The position numbers and the translations under genes were made by a program. Under the pieces are notes generated by a model. It saw only the letters and a program-made list of their open reading frames with translations. It was not told the DNA's origin and did no database searches. From NCBI GenBank assembly GCA_964036295.1, contig OZ038463.1:13445274-13509273 (forward strand): a stretch of 64,000 nucleotides of DNA, read 5' to 3'. How positions within the stretch are numbered: the first letter of the stretch is position 1; each line of letters opens with the position of its first letter. The stretch is from Plumapathes pennacea. Lineage: Eukaryota; Cnidaria; Anthozoa; Antipatharia; Myriopathidae. Positions 24,216 through 37,041 of the stretch are shown one piece after another.

Positions 24216-25869
24216 TCTCGTGCTTTCCATTTCTGGAACAAAAAATCAAATCAAATCAAAGTCTCGCTCTACTCCAAATAAAACTTAGTGCTATATAAAG
24301 GTACAGATATTTTAGCAGAAAAAACGAACAAGAAATGATTTTCAGCATAAATATTATGCGGTACATTCCACATACTCTTCTCAAGCAAAATAATGTTTGT
24401 ATCAGAAGTACTCTGCTGATCTTCAAAATTGGTTCACACAAGAAAAAATATAGTAAGCACGATACATAATCCTTAATATTAAAAATCTCAAACACACAAC
24501 CACACCATATGCAGTTTATATGAAATGTTACAAATACAATCCTATTTTGTAACTGCAGCACGAGGTCACGTGACACGGCATTTAAAAGAAAAGGGAAAAA
24601 GCATAAAGTATGGATGTTACTAAACGGGGAATGGGGCGAAGAAGCCGACAGAGCAAAATCTTGTAGGCCGGTTAGGTTAGAATTTTATGATGAGTTGTTT
24701 TGATGTTTAACCGTTTAACCATAAACCTAAGGCTGCATTCATTAAAAACGATTGGGGAAAAGGGGGGAGGAGGAAATGAGAGGGGACAACAAATTCTTTG
24801 TGCGTTAAAAGGGGATATATATTTTAAAGTGATATCAAGGGAGGGGGTGGGAAACTTTTTTGAGATGATAAAGCAAATAATACTCAGATTCAATCAGCAC
24901 TTTTTCTGCTTAAACCCTGAAAATGCAGAAAACGGTGTTTCAGGGAATCTAGATTTCAAAATTTTCCGGGATTATACCCCCCTAGCAGCTCGCGCCTATG
25001 GCTCTCAAACTCCCCTAATCTGCCCCAGCTTTCTTTTATTAATGAAATATTCAACTATTAGCTATTGAGAACAATTAACTATATTGTAGTATTTATCATG
25101 CTTTCAGACATTCCAACCCTCTCGATTTTTTTATGCAATCTCCCGATCTCCTGAATTTTACCGAGATCTCCCGAATTTTCAAGCAATTAGGAAATATATA
25201 AATATGCTGCCTGAAACCTTCAAATTTTATTGAAATTTCACTGAAAAACGCTCTCAAAATGCAGAAAATGCCATTTCAGAAGAAAACATTTTCCGGACCC
25301 CCCTAGGTGCTCGAGACTTCGGCGCTCGCAAAATCTCCATACTTTAGCTCTATGGGCTGGAATGTCTGCGCTTTATATATTTTTAAGTTACAAAACGACG
25401 TACTAATAAATTTTCAATCATATAATATTTATGAATAAGTGAGGTGGGATTATTCCGCTTCCACCCCGACTCTGTAGGTAAAGCTTGATGCTTGACATAA
25501 AGCTGGGATTTGTTGTTTTAATGTGAAGTGAGGCTCCAAGAGGGGGGCGCATATACAATAAAGGTGCACTTTTTAAATTTTCCTCCTCCCCCTTCCTAGT
25601 TTTAAGGAATGCAGCTTAACCCACCTCTTTGAACCCATTCTTCATTTTAGTAGCATCCTAAAAAAAATTGTAAACATGCAAAAGTTCATAGCACTTATAA
25701 ATCAAATTTTGTGGCACTTCAAAGTTCAGAAATACTAAGAGAATTTATATGGGAAAAGCTGCTCGATTTCAAGGTCATGACATGCAGGAACTTAATGAAA
25801 AAATGTCGTCCAATTTGATCTTGTGAAGCTATAGCTACGAACCAGAATTCCTGCATTCTACATGTATAG

Positions 25870-26018
25870 TATGACCCGCCTTACGGCCACCTCGTTATTA
25901 CGGTCACTGTTTTTTGCCCTGCGGAACAAACGCCCAGTCATTTTCTTATCTGAAAACCCCGTTAATACGGCCAGATTTTTATGTCCGATGGTGACCGTAT
26001 TAACGGGGTTTCACTGTA
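25870..26018. mobile_element. Pogo-like short element
   Basis: The right end ggggtttcactgta and mirrored gaccgtattaacgggg / ccccgttaatacggcc resemble the element at 14.65-15.08 kb. The left end is eroded. Confidence 0.55.
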
Positions 26019-27488
26019 TTTCCATTTTGGCACTCAAAAAGCCAGAGGTTATGAATTTCCAGTCATGTTGTAAATTGTATACCATGTGGCCTTGCACTGC
26101 AAGTTATAAATTTCCACTGGTTTGCCGTGGTGTGGACTCTTATTTACCACGATTTACGTCATCACGTGGTCAAAATGTTGTGGACTCACGAGGCGCTTCG
26201 CAGTGTAAGATAAATTATCCAGATAAGTTCAATGCTACATCAATTTATTGTGCACAATATTTCAAAACTAAAGAATGATTTGTAGTGGGTAAAGTACATG
26301 TACTCAAAGACTGTACAGTGCAATTTGGCAAAACTGGCTTTGCGTTCACTGAAACATTGATAATGCAGGCAATCATTAGATGTCACGAGAGTTTTCCATA
26401 TAATTTTCTTCTTGAAAGACTTGCAACAGTTGCAGTGCTACAGTACACACTAGCATACAGTGGAAATATGTTTTTGACCATGTGATCACCTTATTTTTCA
26501 AGTTACTAGTATTGAAATGACAGCAAATTCACGTTCAGTTTTCACAGTAAGTTCCTCTAGAGTTGGTCGGGAAAGTCAAACTTGACACTTACACTCAATA
26601 CTCGAGTATAAGTTAATTGGTTCAACGTTATTTTCTGTAACATAATTTGGGCACAAGAAAAATTGGGCTTGCACAAAGATGTGAAATGCTACCTCTGTTT
26701 ATATGGCATTATGATCCGTCAAATATTTCCTTACACACATGATTGGCGAAATCATTACATGTGACCCAATAACCCTCGGCTGACAAACTGTTGCCAGTTA
26801 TTGACAATATCCGAAATCATTTATTGTCTATTTAGTCACAAAAACATTACGAGATGACTACCGAGGAGTACATCAACAAAAGCAGTTCCAGAAAATACCA
26901 AAATGCTTCACAGTTCCCACACAATTATTTTCGCTGTGAGAGGAAATATTTGAAGGGTAATGGAGACAATAAACTACTTCTGGCTTTAAAAATATGCTCG
27001 GATAATAATTGTCCTTGGACATCATCTGTTCCTTAAAGCTCTAGGAAGAGATAATATCCTATTTACTCGCCAAAAGTAGTTAATATTGTTTATATAAACA
27101 TTGAGTGACTCAAAAACATATTTCCATAGTGCCCAACCTGTGTCTATAATTGGCCCTAAACTTTTCATGTACAGTTCTAGTAAGCTCTTTTAGTTAAAAT
27201 ATGAAATACTGAAAAAGCTATACATCTTTCTGCTCTCAAGGCAAGTTCATTGATTGGTAGTGGTGGTTTAGGATGGGAAGCATTACTATCATCCCATGAG
27301 GTGTCATGATGAAGTCTTACACAATGGAATAACTTCCTTCTTCACCATGCTGATCTACCATATTTAAGCCACCTGGCCCAGACCAGTTTTCGTCCTTAAC
27401 CAGTGAAAAGGTTCAGGCTGGACGTGCTCTCAACTTAATGAAGTCAGTATATTATCATATCACTCTGGACAAGAGAAGTTTCTCTTTG

Positions 27489-30400
27489 CTATGATGGCGT
27501 CATAGGGCCAGGTAGAGGTATATCCAAGTTTGGGATGTCGAACAGATCACATACTCCCTCTGAGTCATCCAGATTGAAGTAGTAATCATGCTCTCCAGGT
27601 GGAGGTGACAGTCGCAGTAAAGGAGCATAAGCTACAAAAGATCAGCATCAGATCGTCTTAGTCAAAATATCAATGAGAAAAAAATTCCTGAATTTTCAAA
27701 TATGGCCATGGGTGTCTGTCCATTTTTGTGTGCACTGTAGGTGTTATGTGTGCGCACTTGTGTGTGACAGTAGGACGGAGAGAGATTTATGCACAGCACA
27801 GTACACAAATATGAATATGGTAAAAAAAAAAAAAAAAAAAAAAAAAAGTGTCTAAGAATTGGATTTCTTAATACCAACTTCCTATATTTGATGCCAATGT
27901 TTTGGTGAAAATGTGCAAGACCTGCAGCTACGGTACACTAACTTACTTTCTGCAGACATGAGTTCATCTATGATTTCATCAGAAGTGGGTCCTGCTGTTT
28001 CTGCAAATCAATCCACAGGAAATACATTACACACTGCTATTATTTTACTGGTAATTTATTTATTACATTATACTGTAGCAATTTTCGGATTACTTTTGTA
28101 AAACCAAAATCTTATTTAGCAAGTACACCACCAGTCACAGAAAGAAACAGTTTCAACCAATCAGAAGCCAAAACAATCTGCATTTTATTTGAAGAAACCA
28201 ATCAGCAGTGCAAGGAGATTGTAAATGGGTTTTTCTTGTGCTTTTGATTGGTCACGAATGCTGCCACACTTGTTTGGATGGTCAAAAGGCATAGCAGCAG
28301 CAAAAGCAAAACAGACTTTGCATGGTTATTTTCAAAGTCATCCAAAAAACGCTCTATGCCCATGACATACCTTTGTTGCCAGTTCCAAATATAATGTCAT
28401 TAGCCACTTCTTTCAGCTCATTTGCTGCAGAAAGCATGCAAAGCAAATCCTGAGACAATGTCTTTGAAACACCTAAAGCCTGCTTGTTTACTGTAAGGAT
28501 TATTCTCCAGCAAATTCTTTTAAGTGGTAAAATGTCTCATTCATACAGTACAGCAGAATCCCAATAACTTGAACCTAAGATACATCTCAAACTATTTTCT
28601 GGGTCCCTTGACAACAATTTCACATTTGATAACTAAAACTCATTACTTAATTTCAATTAGGGTTTGGGCTTCCAGGATTCTACTGCACACGCTCTTGAAA
28701 GGCAAACTTCTCCTTTCAAGATATAGCCATCTGCATGGTGACTAGTATTGGGAGAATGGCTGGTGAGCTCTTGCCTTGCCCTTGTCTTAGGCTAAAGACC
28801 ATTATTACTATCAAGACCATCATTATCATCATAACACTATTCATACATGTTGCTCAGGACAAGTTGATACAACGTTAGTCTTAGAGACTAGAGTTGAGGG
28901 GAATAGTCTCAAATTTAAGATAACAGAAACCATGTATAAGCCATCCACAGATGCATCAGTCACATTTGAAACTTATGGCAACAATCAGCAAGGAGCAATG
29001 ATTTCTTTATAAGTGCAATGCTATCAGTGAGCAAGAAGGACTGTGGGTACATCTGTATTCTACAATGTGTTTCCCTGCTAGACAGAGGTTTCAAACAAAC
29101 AAATATCATTGGCAGACAGACTTCTCTTTTGATTCATTGCAATTCTCCACCTTGTGTTAAATGTTGCACAATTTTACCTCTGGCACTTGACACTGTGGAT
29201 ACACTTGGTGGACATGATCAGATGTGACCCATAAGCAACCAATAATGATGCATTTATATAGCGCAAATTCTATGTGTATAATGCATCAATCAATTCCAGC
29301 TGTTACCATCTCCCCATCTCCCCCCCCCCCCCCCCCCCCCTGGGCAAATAAAAAATGGCAAATTTAATTTAATCTTCCACTCTTTTCCTATTAACTTTTT
29401 AGGGTTCTCATGCAAATTCCCTGCCCCCAGGGCACCCAGGTCTGACAAATCCCCAGGGTTGCCCGGGGGGAGATGGTTACAGCTGGAATTGATCTACACT
29501 GTATGCATAATATTCAAATGCACTTTACAGTGATCTCTGAATTAGTGATATGGTAATGGAGGACAGTACACCGCACGGGGGAAATTCCCCTGCTCTTTTC
29601 GAGAAGTGTGTGAATTCTTTAAAGTCCCTCATATTGGGTTAGTGAAGGTTGAGAGACTAGCCCAAGGACAGACGGTAGCTCAGACAGGAACACAGTGCTT
29701 CCCACTTACGGCGTTAATGGTGAAAGACTGGCACGCTAACTGCTCGGCCACCTGAACACCCTCAGTATGAACTCTTTTGTTTGTAAGAAAACACATTTCT
29801 TTCACCCATGGTTGTGGAACCACGAAAGAACCAAACAGCTTGCATTCAGCAGTTCCTTTCTCCTTGGAACCACCATCTAGCAGAGTAACTAACTTCCATA
29901 CAATACATGGTAACAAGTACATCACTATAAGAAATATTTTGACCAGGGAATCTATAAGTTCTCTTACCTTGGCTACTATCTAAAACTTCTGTTTTGACTT
30001 CTGCTTGTGCAGTTGCATTGGGTTGCTCTGAGTCAGTGGAATTCTTGCCGGGAGCATCGGAGATTTCCATTGGTTCCTCTCTTGATTTGATGGCTGGGGG
30101 ACCATTCTTATGGACTTCTGTAGAGGGCGGTGGTACGGGTGTCACCACTGGTGTTCCAGCAGAGACATCTTTGTTCACTAACAGGACATGGATAGGACCA
30201 TTTTGACTTTTGAGGTGGATTTGGTATCTCTTGGGAGTACCAGCAGCCTGTAAGAACCAAACATTTGCATTACTTGACTGACGAATAAATATGTTATACA
30301 CTAATGATGTACATGCATCACATCTAGGGGCTTTGCTGCTGCCATTCCTTAACCACACACTTCAAATATGTGCCATTAGAGTGTTTAAAATTATCTTATG

Positions 30401-33400
30401 AGCATCTAGGCACTGTTATTCCAACAGGCCCAAACAGATGTACCATGCATAATTACAGTTCAATTTCTCGTAGTACAAACCAGTTATAAAATAATACTCC
30501 ACAAGTTGTCAGTTGAATGAGTCTCAAAAGTCTCATCTCTGGGATGCCTTACATTCAACTATGATGATGTTTACATTCAACCATGTATAGTACCTGCACT
30601 GTGTGCATACACCAATAGAAGTCAAATTTTCTGAGATTTCATCCAACAAGAAATTTCTCTTTCTGGCCTTTCCTAATTTTTGAGCAGGCTTGTGCACATT
30701 ATGAAACTTAGGTACACCAGCAATTTTCAGGGTCATCAACATTTCCATTATGTTGATGAGGATGGGGGGACAGAGTGGGCAACTGAAGGGGAAGGGGAAG
30801 GGGATGTTTTTTTCTTTCCCCCCAGTGTGAAAAAAAAAAAGAAAAAAAAAAGTGGGTCAATTTTTTAAACCAGAATAATGTTTTTTGAAGAGAACATTTC
30901 AAACTACTGTACAATACTTACAGTACACTCCAAACATTTCTCCAGAAAACTAGCATGGCTGCTGCTGATATTGTAATACACTTACTTCCTCTGGTATTGG
31001 CACTTCCAACTGTGTACCAGATGGTGCCTGCACAGCCAACAGTGTATCTCCTTTGAAACTACAGCAGACATCCTCATACGTCACATATGCTAGTTGCTCA
31101 TTTTCTGGATCTTCCGAGACATTCTTGAGGCTTTGTTGTACCCATAATCTTTGTTCATCAAGTTCTCTTTCTTTTTCATCCAAGGATTCTAGTTCTTTCT
31201 TGACTTCGACAAGCTTGTCTGATATCTCTCTGGTGTTGCATCCAGGACCTGCTCCTCTGAAAGAAACAAGAGCGAAATATAATATAATAAGCCCATTTTT
31301 GGATGACTGCCAAAAGTACAGTAACTGTGTGATTTGCTTTTGCATCTGCTGTGCTTTTAGATTGGTTTAAATACTGTATGCTTTGCAGCCAATCAGGAAC
31401 CAATGCAAACCCCAGTATTACATAGAGAATAATACATGGGCATGCGGAGATATGAAAGTTATCTTCGAGTGTTCATCTCGATATCTCACAAGTGAGCGTG
31501 AGATATCGAGATGAACACGAGAAGATAAATTTCATATCTCCAAGCGTCCATGTATTATTCTGTTTATTTCATAAAAACTCTGGTGTGATACAGAGATTTC
31601 CGCCACTACAAAATGCAAAAACATGCAAGATCACTGCTTGGCTGATATTAACACACGTAAAAAATATCGTATTTTTACGTGTGTTCACATACGACATTTC
31701 TCAGTGGCGGAAATCTCTATATCACACCAGGGTTTATGTAATAAAATCTTCTTGTGTGAGCACACAAGTGGTGATGGCATTTTCTTGCACTGCTGATTGG
31801 TTTCTTCTTCAGAGTAAAACTAAAATGCCAGTTACCCCAGCTTCTGGTTGGTTGAAAGTGTTTTCTTACAGCCCTTGGTGCTGTGTAGGCCTTTTGCAGC
31901 TAAAGGTCGCATGACTCAAATTCACCACCCAACTAAAAACAGGGTTTGTATTATTTTGAGCTTTTGAAATTCCATGACTTTCCATGACCTTTTAAAGTTT
32001 TCCATGACCTAAAGTTGACCAGTTGTTTTCGAAAATTAACAAAACTGTCCGTTTCCCGACTCATTTTCGCTTTTTTCATTCACAAAAAATATATTTCGTA
32101 CAATGAACGTCGTTCTCCATGACTTTCCATGACCCACACTTAAATTTCATCACTTTCCAGGCCTGGAAAATGAAATTCGAAAATTCCATGACTTTCCAGG
32201 TTTTCCATACCCGTACGAACCCTGAAAAATTCATTATCTCAGATATTTTGAGCGCCATAAATGGAAAGAGCGTCAACAAAATTTCAGGTCTGTAGCATTA
32301 AAACATGAAATTTGATGACATTCAAAGTTCAGAAATATTAGAAGAGTTGCTGGTTGGCAAGGTCCATGCCAGCCACGTCATCGAGGAACTGAGTTAGGAA
32401 GACCTTTTCGGAAAAGAACTTGTTCTGTATGTAATGACCATTAGCTAACATCCTAGTTTACACAATTAGTGTGTGACACTATGCCACAATTCAAATGCCT
32501 CACAGATCAACATGGCCTCAATGGCCTCCACAATTCTTGTTGATATCACAGATTTCCTGAAGACAGAGTGAAAACACTGGTAAAAGAATCTGGGTAAAGA
32601 ACCAGGAACCAGATGTTTTGTGGGAATTTCTTGATGAGTGTCAGAGACTGGCTAGATAAGTTATTGATAATCGACATTTTGCAAAACCAAGTGACACATG
32701 ATCTGAACATATTGTGATTGTTGTTTTTGGGGCAGCCGATAGTTTTTCATGTAATTTACTCTTATTACTATACCTTGGAAATTAAACCTGCGATTCTTTA
32801 CTTCGTATCCAAAAGGTGATTTGTCTCGCTGATTTGGGAGGCACAATTTGCAATACAGTCAATTTTTACCCTCTTCCTAAAAACCTATTTTTTTATAATT
32901 TCAGAAAGCAGAAATGTTTCCAACTATAATAGAACTACTGTAAGTTATAAAATAACACAGAAGAGGCTAACACATTCTTTAGATTATCATTATTATTATT
33001 ATATATATTTTTGCAGTTTATCTTTTTTTTTTTCATTGGCACATTGCAAACACTACTACATTGTATATTTGAGATGTTTGGTGACTTGTAGTTTTGTACA
33101 TGTACTCTTGATACATGCTATCGCCTTCAGGCTACCCTCTGCCTACAAATTCCACAGGCCTATCTGCACATTTTCGAGAAATTTGCAAAAAGCCATGTAC
33201 ATGTATTGTGCACAACAGCACTCTGAAACGTAGGAAATACAGAGAAATTTTCTGGGGGAGCATGCCAATCCTTCTATAATCTTGCACCTTCAGCACTTAA
33301 ACACCTCTTCCAACTTTCCTATAATGATTGGTAAAGTATCAGTTCAGTATGTGTTCTTATCGATGGATTATATCAGAAAGGGTGTAGAGTGTGTGTGGGA

Positions 33401-34565
33401 ATAGTTGTTCTCTGAAAAAGCAATGCAGTAAGAGTTGAGAGTGCTTTTGAGTTATAGATACAGCACCAGCTCTGACTGTGTTTTAAAGAGAGTTTCACCT
33501 CCAAACACCTTCCTTCTTTCCAAGCTTCAACTGCGATTTTCTCTATGCACAGTTTGTAGCTAGTACTAATTTCACACTAAAATAAAGGATTGGACAAAAG
33601 ACAAAATCGCATCTAATGCATTTGGAAATGACTATATTCTTATCATCTGGTGTATCTTACGGAAACAAAGAACGATAAAAACAAACCTCAAAATGCAGTA
33701 CCTGCAACCCAATAACACAAATCTAGCTATTCGGGCAGATTTCCTGTGAACCGCATAATTTTATCCAATCTCCGATCGCTTCGATATAAATTGTGTTTGC
33801 CTCGCACCCGTTGCATTAGCTCACCCACCCCTGTGTTTTTTACGCTCTTTGTCCTGTGTACACGTAGTTCTTTAAATTTTCTGAAGCGCTAAAGATTCGT
33901 GAAAGCGAAAAAGTAGAGAAATCCGTCTTCACCAACCGGAAGCATAGCGGTTACACGATGCGGCGAGGCAAGTGAAGGCTTGTGACTTTTCCAAAGTCTT
34001 TTCGGGTCGACGCTAAAATGAAACTTCCCTCGGAAAAGACACGAGAAACCCCTTTTCGTAAGAACATAATCATTATCACAGTGATTGTTTAAAGAACACA
34101 CGGCATCAAAAGCAAGCGGGAATGCGCTGGAATTCCAACTTCGATTTTCGGCGACGCGGAGGCAAGGCTTCATTTTCCTCTTTCGGAACCATGTGATCAC
34201 ATTCACTTACTTCCACTGGATGCTGTTCTTTGATTTCTTCTCGATGAGTCCTATCCCTTCCAAAACGTTCGTAATGTCGTAGATTCGGCGTTTCTGGCGG
34301 ACGGCAAGCGTATCTGCAGCCTGAAACATGAAGGTAAACAGTTCAAAGGCGACTGGAAATGCTAATTGTTACCCGTCCCTGTTCAATGAAGGGAATGAAA
34401 AACACTCCGTACAACAATTACTGGTCATAAAGTAGTTATACTTACGACTTTAAGGTCCAACACGCCATCTTTCGCTTCCTGAAGTAAACTAACAAACTTT
34501 GTAGTGAGTAATCCTAATGATTTTTCATGTCTACTCGGCGTTCCCGGAGAACCAAAGTCCGCCAT
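27489..34565 (-). CDS. E2F5: E2F4/5-type transcription factor, complete (343 aa, 7 exons)
   Basis: Exons 34446-34565, 34211-34320, 30986-31256, 29968-30247, 28371-28424, 27947-28000, 27489-27631; phases agree and total 344 codons including TAG. The start is [15 protein letters not shown]. The winged-helix DNA-binding domain is residues 12-76 with the invariant [21 protein letters not shown] coiled-coil/leucine zipper follows (about 90-125, rich in [16 protein letters not shown]), then the marked box ([22 protein letters not shown] through RYQIHLKS), which dimerises with DP proteins. An acidic, Pro/Ser/Thr-rich linker follows, and the C terminus has the pocket-protein binding motif [19 protein letters not shown] (about 312-330). 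There is no N-terminal cyclin A-binding extension as in E2F1-3, which places it in the E2F4/5 class that mainly represses with p107/p130-type partners. E2F4 and E2F5 cannot be told apart here; invertebrates usually have one such gene. The intron at 31257-34210 carries palindromic elements. Confidence 0.93.
29276..29510. mobile_element. Palindromic MITE-like element with C/G-run core
   Basis: Ends tgcatcaatcaattccagct and agctggaattgatctacact, followed inward by gttaccatctcccc and its complement. A poly-C run is at 29321-29340. It lies in an E2F intron-distal region between exons at 28.4 and 29.97 kb. A diverged relative may be at 57100-57200. Confidence 0.7.
29690..29760 (-). repeat. tRNA-derived SINE-like sequence
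   Basis: Minus strand: caggtggccgagcagttagc (A-box-like, Leu/Ser-tRNA style) with a weak B-box-like gtgttcctgtc. The stem pairing is poor. Confidence 0.35.
31423..31566. mobile_element. Palindromic element 1 in E2F intron
   Basis: Near-perfect inverted repeat: gaataatacatgg ... gttcatctcgatatctcac, then gtgagatatcgagatgaac ... ccatgtattattc. About 144 bp. Confidence 0.8.
31563..31748. mobile_element. Palindromic element 2 in E2F intron
   Basis: Inverted repeat abutting the preceding palindrome: ttcataaaaactctggtgtg, gatttccgcca and acacgtaaaaa are all mirrored by tttttacgtgt, tggcggaaatc and cacaccagggtttatg. About 186 bp. Confidence 0.75.
31960..32230 (-). repeat. Interspersed repeat with repeated ttccatgactttcca
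   Basis: The phrase tccatgactttccatgacc recurs, and the block ends with gttttccatacccgtacgaa. A weaker relative (cttttcaaggacttc) lies near 5110-5340. The family is not identified. Confidence 0.5.
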
Positions 34566-35544
34566 GTTCTCCGAGCTACATGCTGCACAAAGACTGTGCG
34601 TTTATCTGATTGGTTAATAGAAAGATTTAAATAGTGCGCCCGTTGAACGCTGCGGCTCTGCGGTAACTCGTCCAGGGGAGGATTGAGTGGTCCTTATTCT
34701 CTTCCTTTATAAAACCTTTCAAGATACAAAGATATCTATGTATAACACGCTACCAAAGCTACTGAAGATTAAATAAAGTAGGGATTGCTCTAGAATATAC
34801 GTCTAAAGTATGTATAGGGCCATTTTCCATTTGGTCTACTTACTCCTCCCCTATTAGGAAAAAATTGTCGTTGTCCGTTCGTTCCCAGGGTCCAGGATGA
34901 CCCTGGCAGATTTTCCCGCGCGCGGGTTTTTGCACGGGCCGGTCTGTGGTCATTTCAGAAAACGAGCGCTTATTCGCAATATTCTTCTGAAGAACTCGCC
35001 ATTTGGAACAGGCCGTCAACAGGTAAGTCTAATAATATAAATGCGTTTTTTCAGACTAACGCGATTTGGTTTTGTTTATCCTCTTGCTTCATTCGTCGTA
35101 ATGAAGATTTATTTGACGAATGCAAAGAAACTGACTGCGAGCAAAGTGGCTCTGGCCGATCTTTACCTGCTTAATATCATCCGGAGCGGAACTCTGGAAG
35201 ATTCGGGGATAAGTATAAACGAAATGTACTAGTCTACTATTTCCTTCTTCCTTCTCCAAAATTTGTACTATATTCAAGCGAAACATTAGTCATATCCAAA
35301 CCCGAAAATCGTCCGGCCGTTCCTTCGGCGTTACACGTACCAAACGACAAAAACACCACCGGAACTGATATCAGGAGAACTGCCCTCTCTGTCGCGTCAG
35401 TGGCATCAGAGCTTTTTTGGCCACGTTTTTGCATCTTAAAAAATCTACTGTTTTTCTGGCATGGAGTTCACAGTCCGCAGGGCGGCTTGCCGCCATTTGA
35501 AGAACAGTACTGCTGCCAAGCAACTTGTGTTGCTGTCCATGTTT

Positions 35545-35572
35545 GGGGGGGGGGGGGGGGGGGGGGGGGGGG
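35545..35572 (+). repeat. Poly-G tract (28 G)
   Basis: Uninterrupted G run in the spacer between E2F and the PSKH1-like gene. Confidence 0.9.
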
Positions 35573-36255
35573 AATGCAAACGTTAACAAGACAGCGCCGG
35601 TTTGCATTACATATTTTTGGATGGTCAAACATTTTGTTGTTCATGTTTTGGTGTCCCCACCCTTTAGGATACCAGTGCCTTAAAATACCGAGCTTGCGTT
35701 CGGTAAGAACGGGTGGGGAAAGGCAAACCGCACTTCCTGGCATTCTTTGGGGTTCTAAAATTCATTAGTCGGTTGAGAAGTCGCGTTGTCGAGTCAGTTG
35801 CATTTATCTAGACGTCTTTCTGTTCAGAGGCATAAAAAGGGGGCAAATTTTTTCTAGAGGTATATAAAAGGGTAACGGGTTGGAGCCTTGGCAGAGCCTC
35901 ATCATATCAAAACTCTTCAAGTGCCCCCCCCTTCCCGGGGCGGCCCTTGACTATTATGCAAAATTTTTTAAAACTTTACATGGGGATTAGAAGAATGCCC
36001 TCAATCAATCAGATAACAAATGAATAATAGCATTCATATCTTATTATAGTAATTGCTGAACTTTGACATAATTTTACATATTTATCACAGTTTTGAGTAT
36101 CCTCATATAACTGATAAGATTAATATTTAAGAATGCCAGTAGAAGACAAAACTTGCTGAGTAGGAGATTCATAATAAATTTGTGATGGCCAGCATGCAGC
36201 CCAACATGCAGCCCAGCTGATAATGGGATCTGTTACTTTTCATTCTGTGATTAAT

Positions 36256-36257
<2 letters not shown>

Positions 36258-36291
<34 letters not shown>
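36258..36291. repeat. AT dinucleotide microsatellite
   Basis: About 16 uninterrupted (AT) units downstream of the PSKH1-like gene. Confidence 0.9.
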
Positions 36292-36293
<2 letters not shown>

Positions 36294-37041
36294 ATACCTC
36301 TGTTTTATATACAATTTATATAAAATATGCTGAATATATGAAACATGAATTACAAATTATAGCATTCAAGTTTCTTATACCTTCTCTCTCAAAAATAAGA
36401 TATATTGCATCTCTGGTAAATAAGCTGATTCGTGCTACTATCGTAGACTTAATTAAGCATCAATATTGGTGATATGTACATGTATAACCAAACAATATAA
36501 TGAAACTACAGTATTTCACATGTATGCAAAACCCAACCACATGATACTTAATCAGTGCATACACTGTAGGTTGAATTTGTATGTATAAGATACAGTAAGA
36601 GATTTAAAAAGTGTTTACATACATAGTGCAAAATGATATGTGAATAATGTGCATTGATGTAGTACCTATTATACAATAATATATACAAAATTAACAAAAA
36701 CTTGTATTTTCTTGCTTTTCACTTTTGGCCAGTGAAAAAAGTATATAAACTGACTTTGCAAAATTATTGTATTGTTTCTTTTTCTTATACAGTAAAGAAA
36801 GTCATTTTTTTTTATATAGTTGATATACAGTACTGTGTTTTTTGCTATATTTAGTACTTTCAAACTGCTGTGACTGACAAATATATACAAACCACATTAT
36901 TATAAATTATGGTTTGTCTGCCATTGAAGACATAAAACTAATACTCAGACAAAAATTGAGTAAAGTTGTTCCTCCTGGGCATACAATGTTAATAATAATA
37001 TTGTTACTACTCAAAAGCAACTTCAGAGCAAAAGACATTAT

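Larger units (their letters stand above)
23640..27488. other. Intergenic, no gene recognised
   Basis: Spacer after the cupin gene, with repeat copies at 24.1 and 25.9 kb. The last part should be the 3' UTR of the E2F gene; an AATAAA on the minus strand lies near 26820. Confidence 0.45.
34566..37041. other. E2F upstream region and PSKH1 downstream region
   Basis: Contains the poly-G and AT tracts listed and very AT-rich sequence at 36.2-36.9 kb, probably 3' UTR or flank of the PSKH1-like gene. No other gene is supported. Confidence 0.45.

Noticed and set aside
35468..35743. Proline-rich frame
   Set aside because: Translation of the 28-G run.
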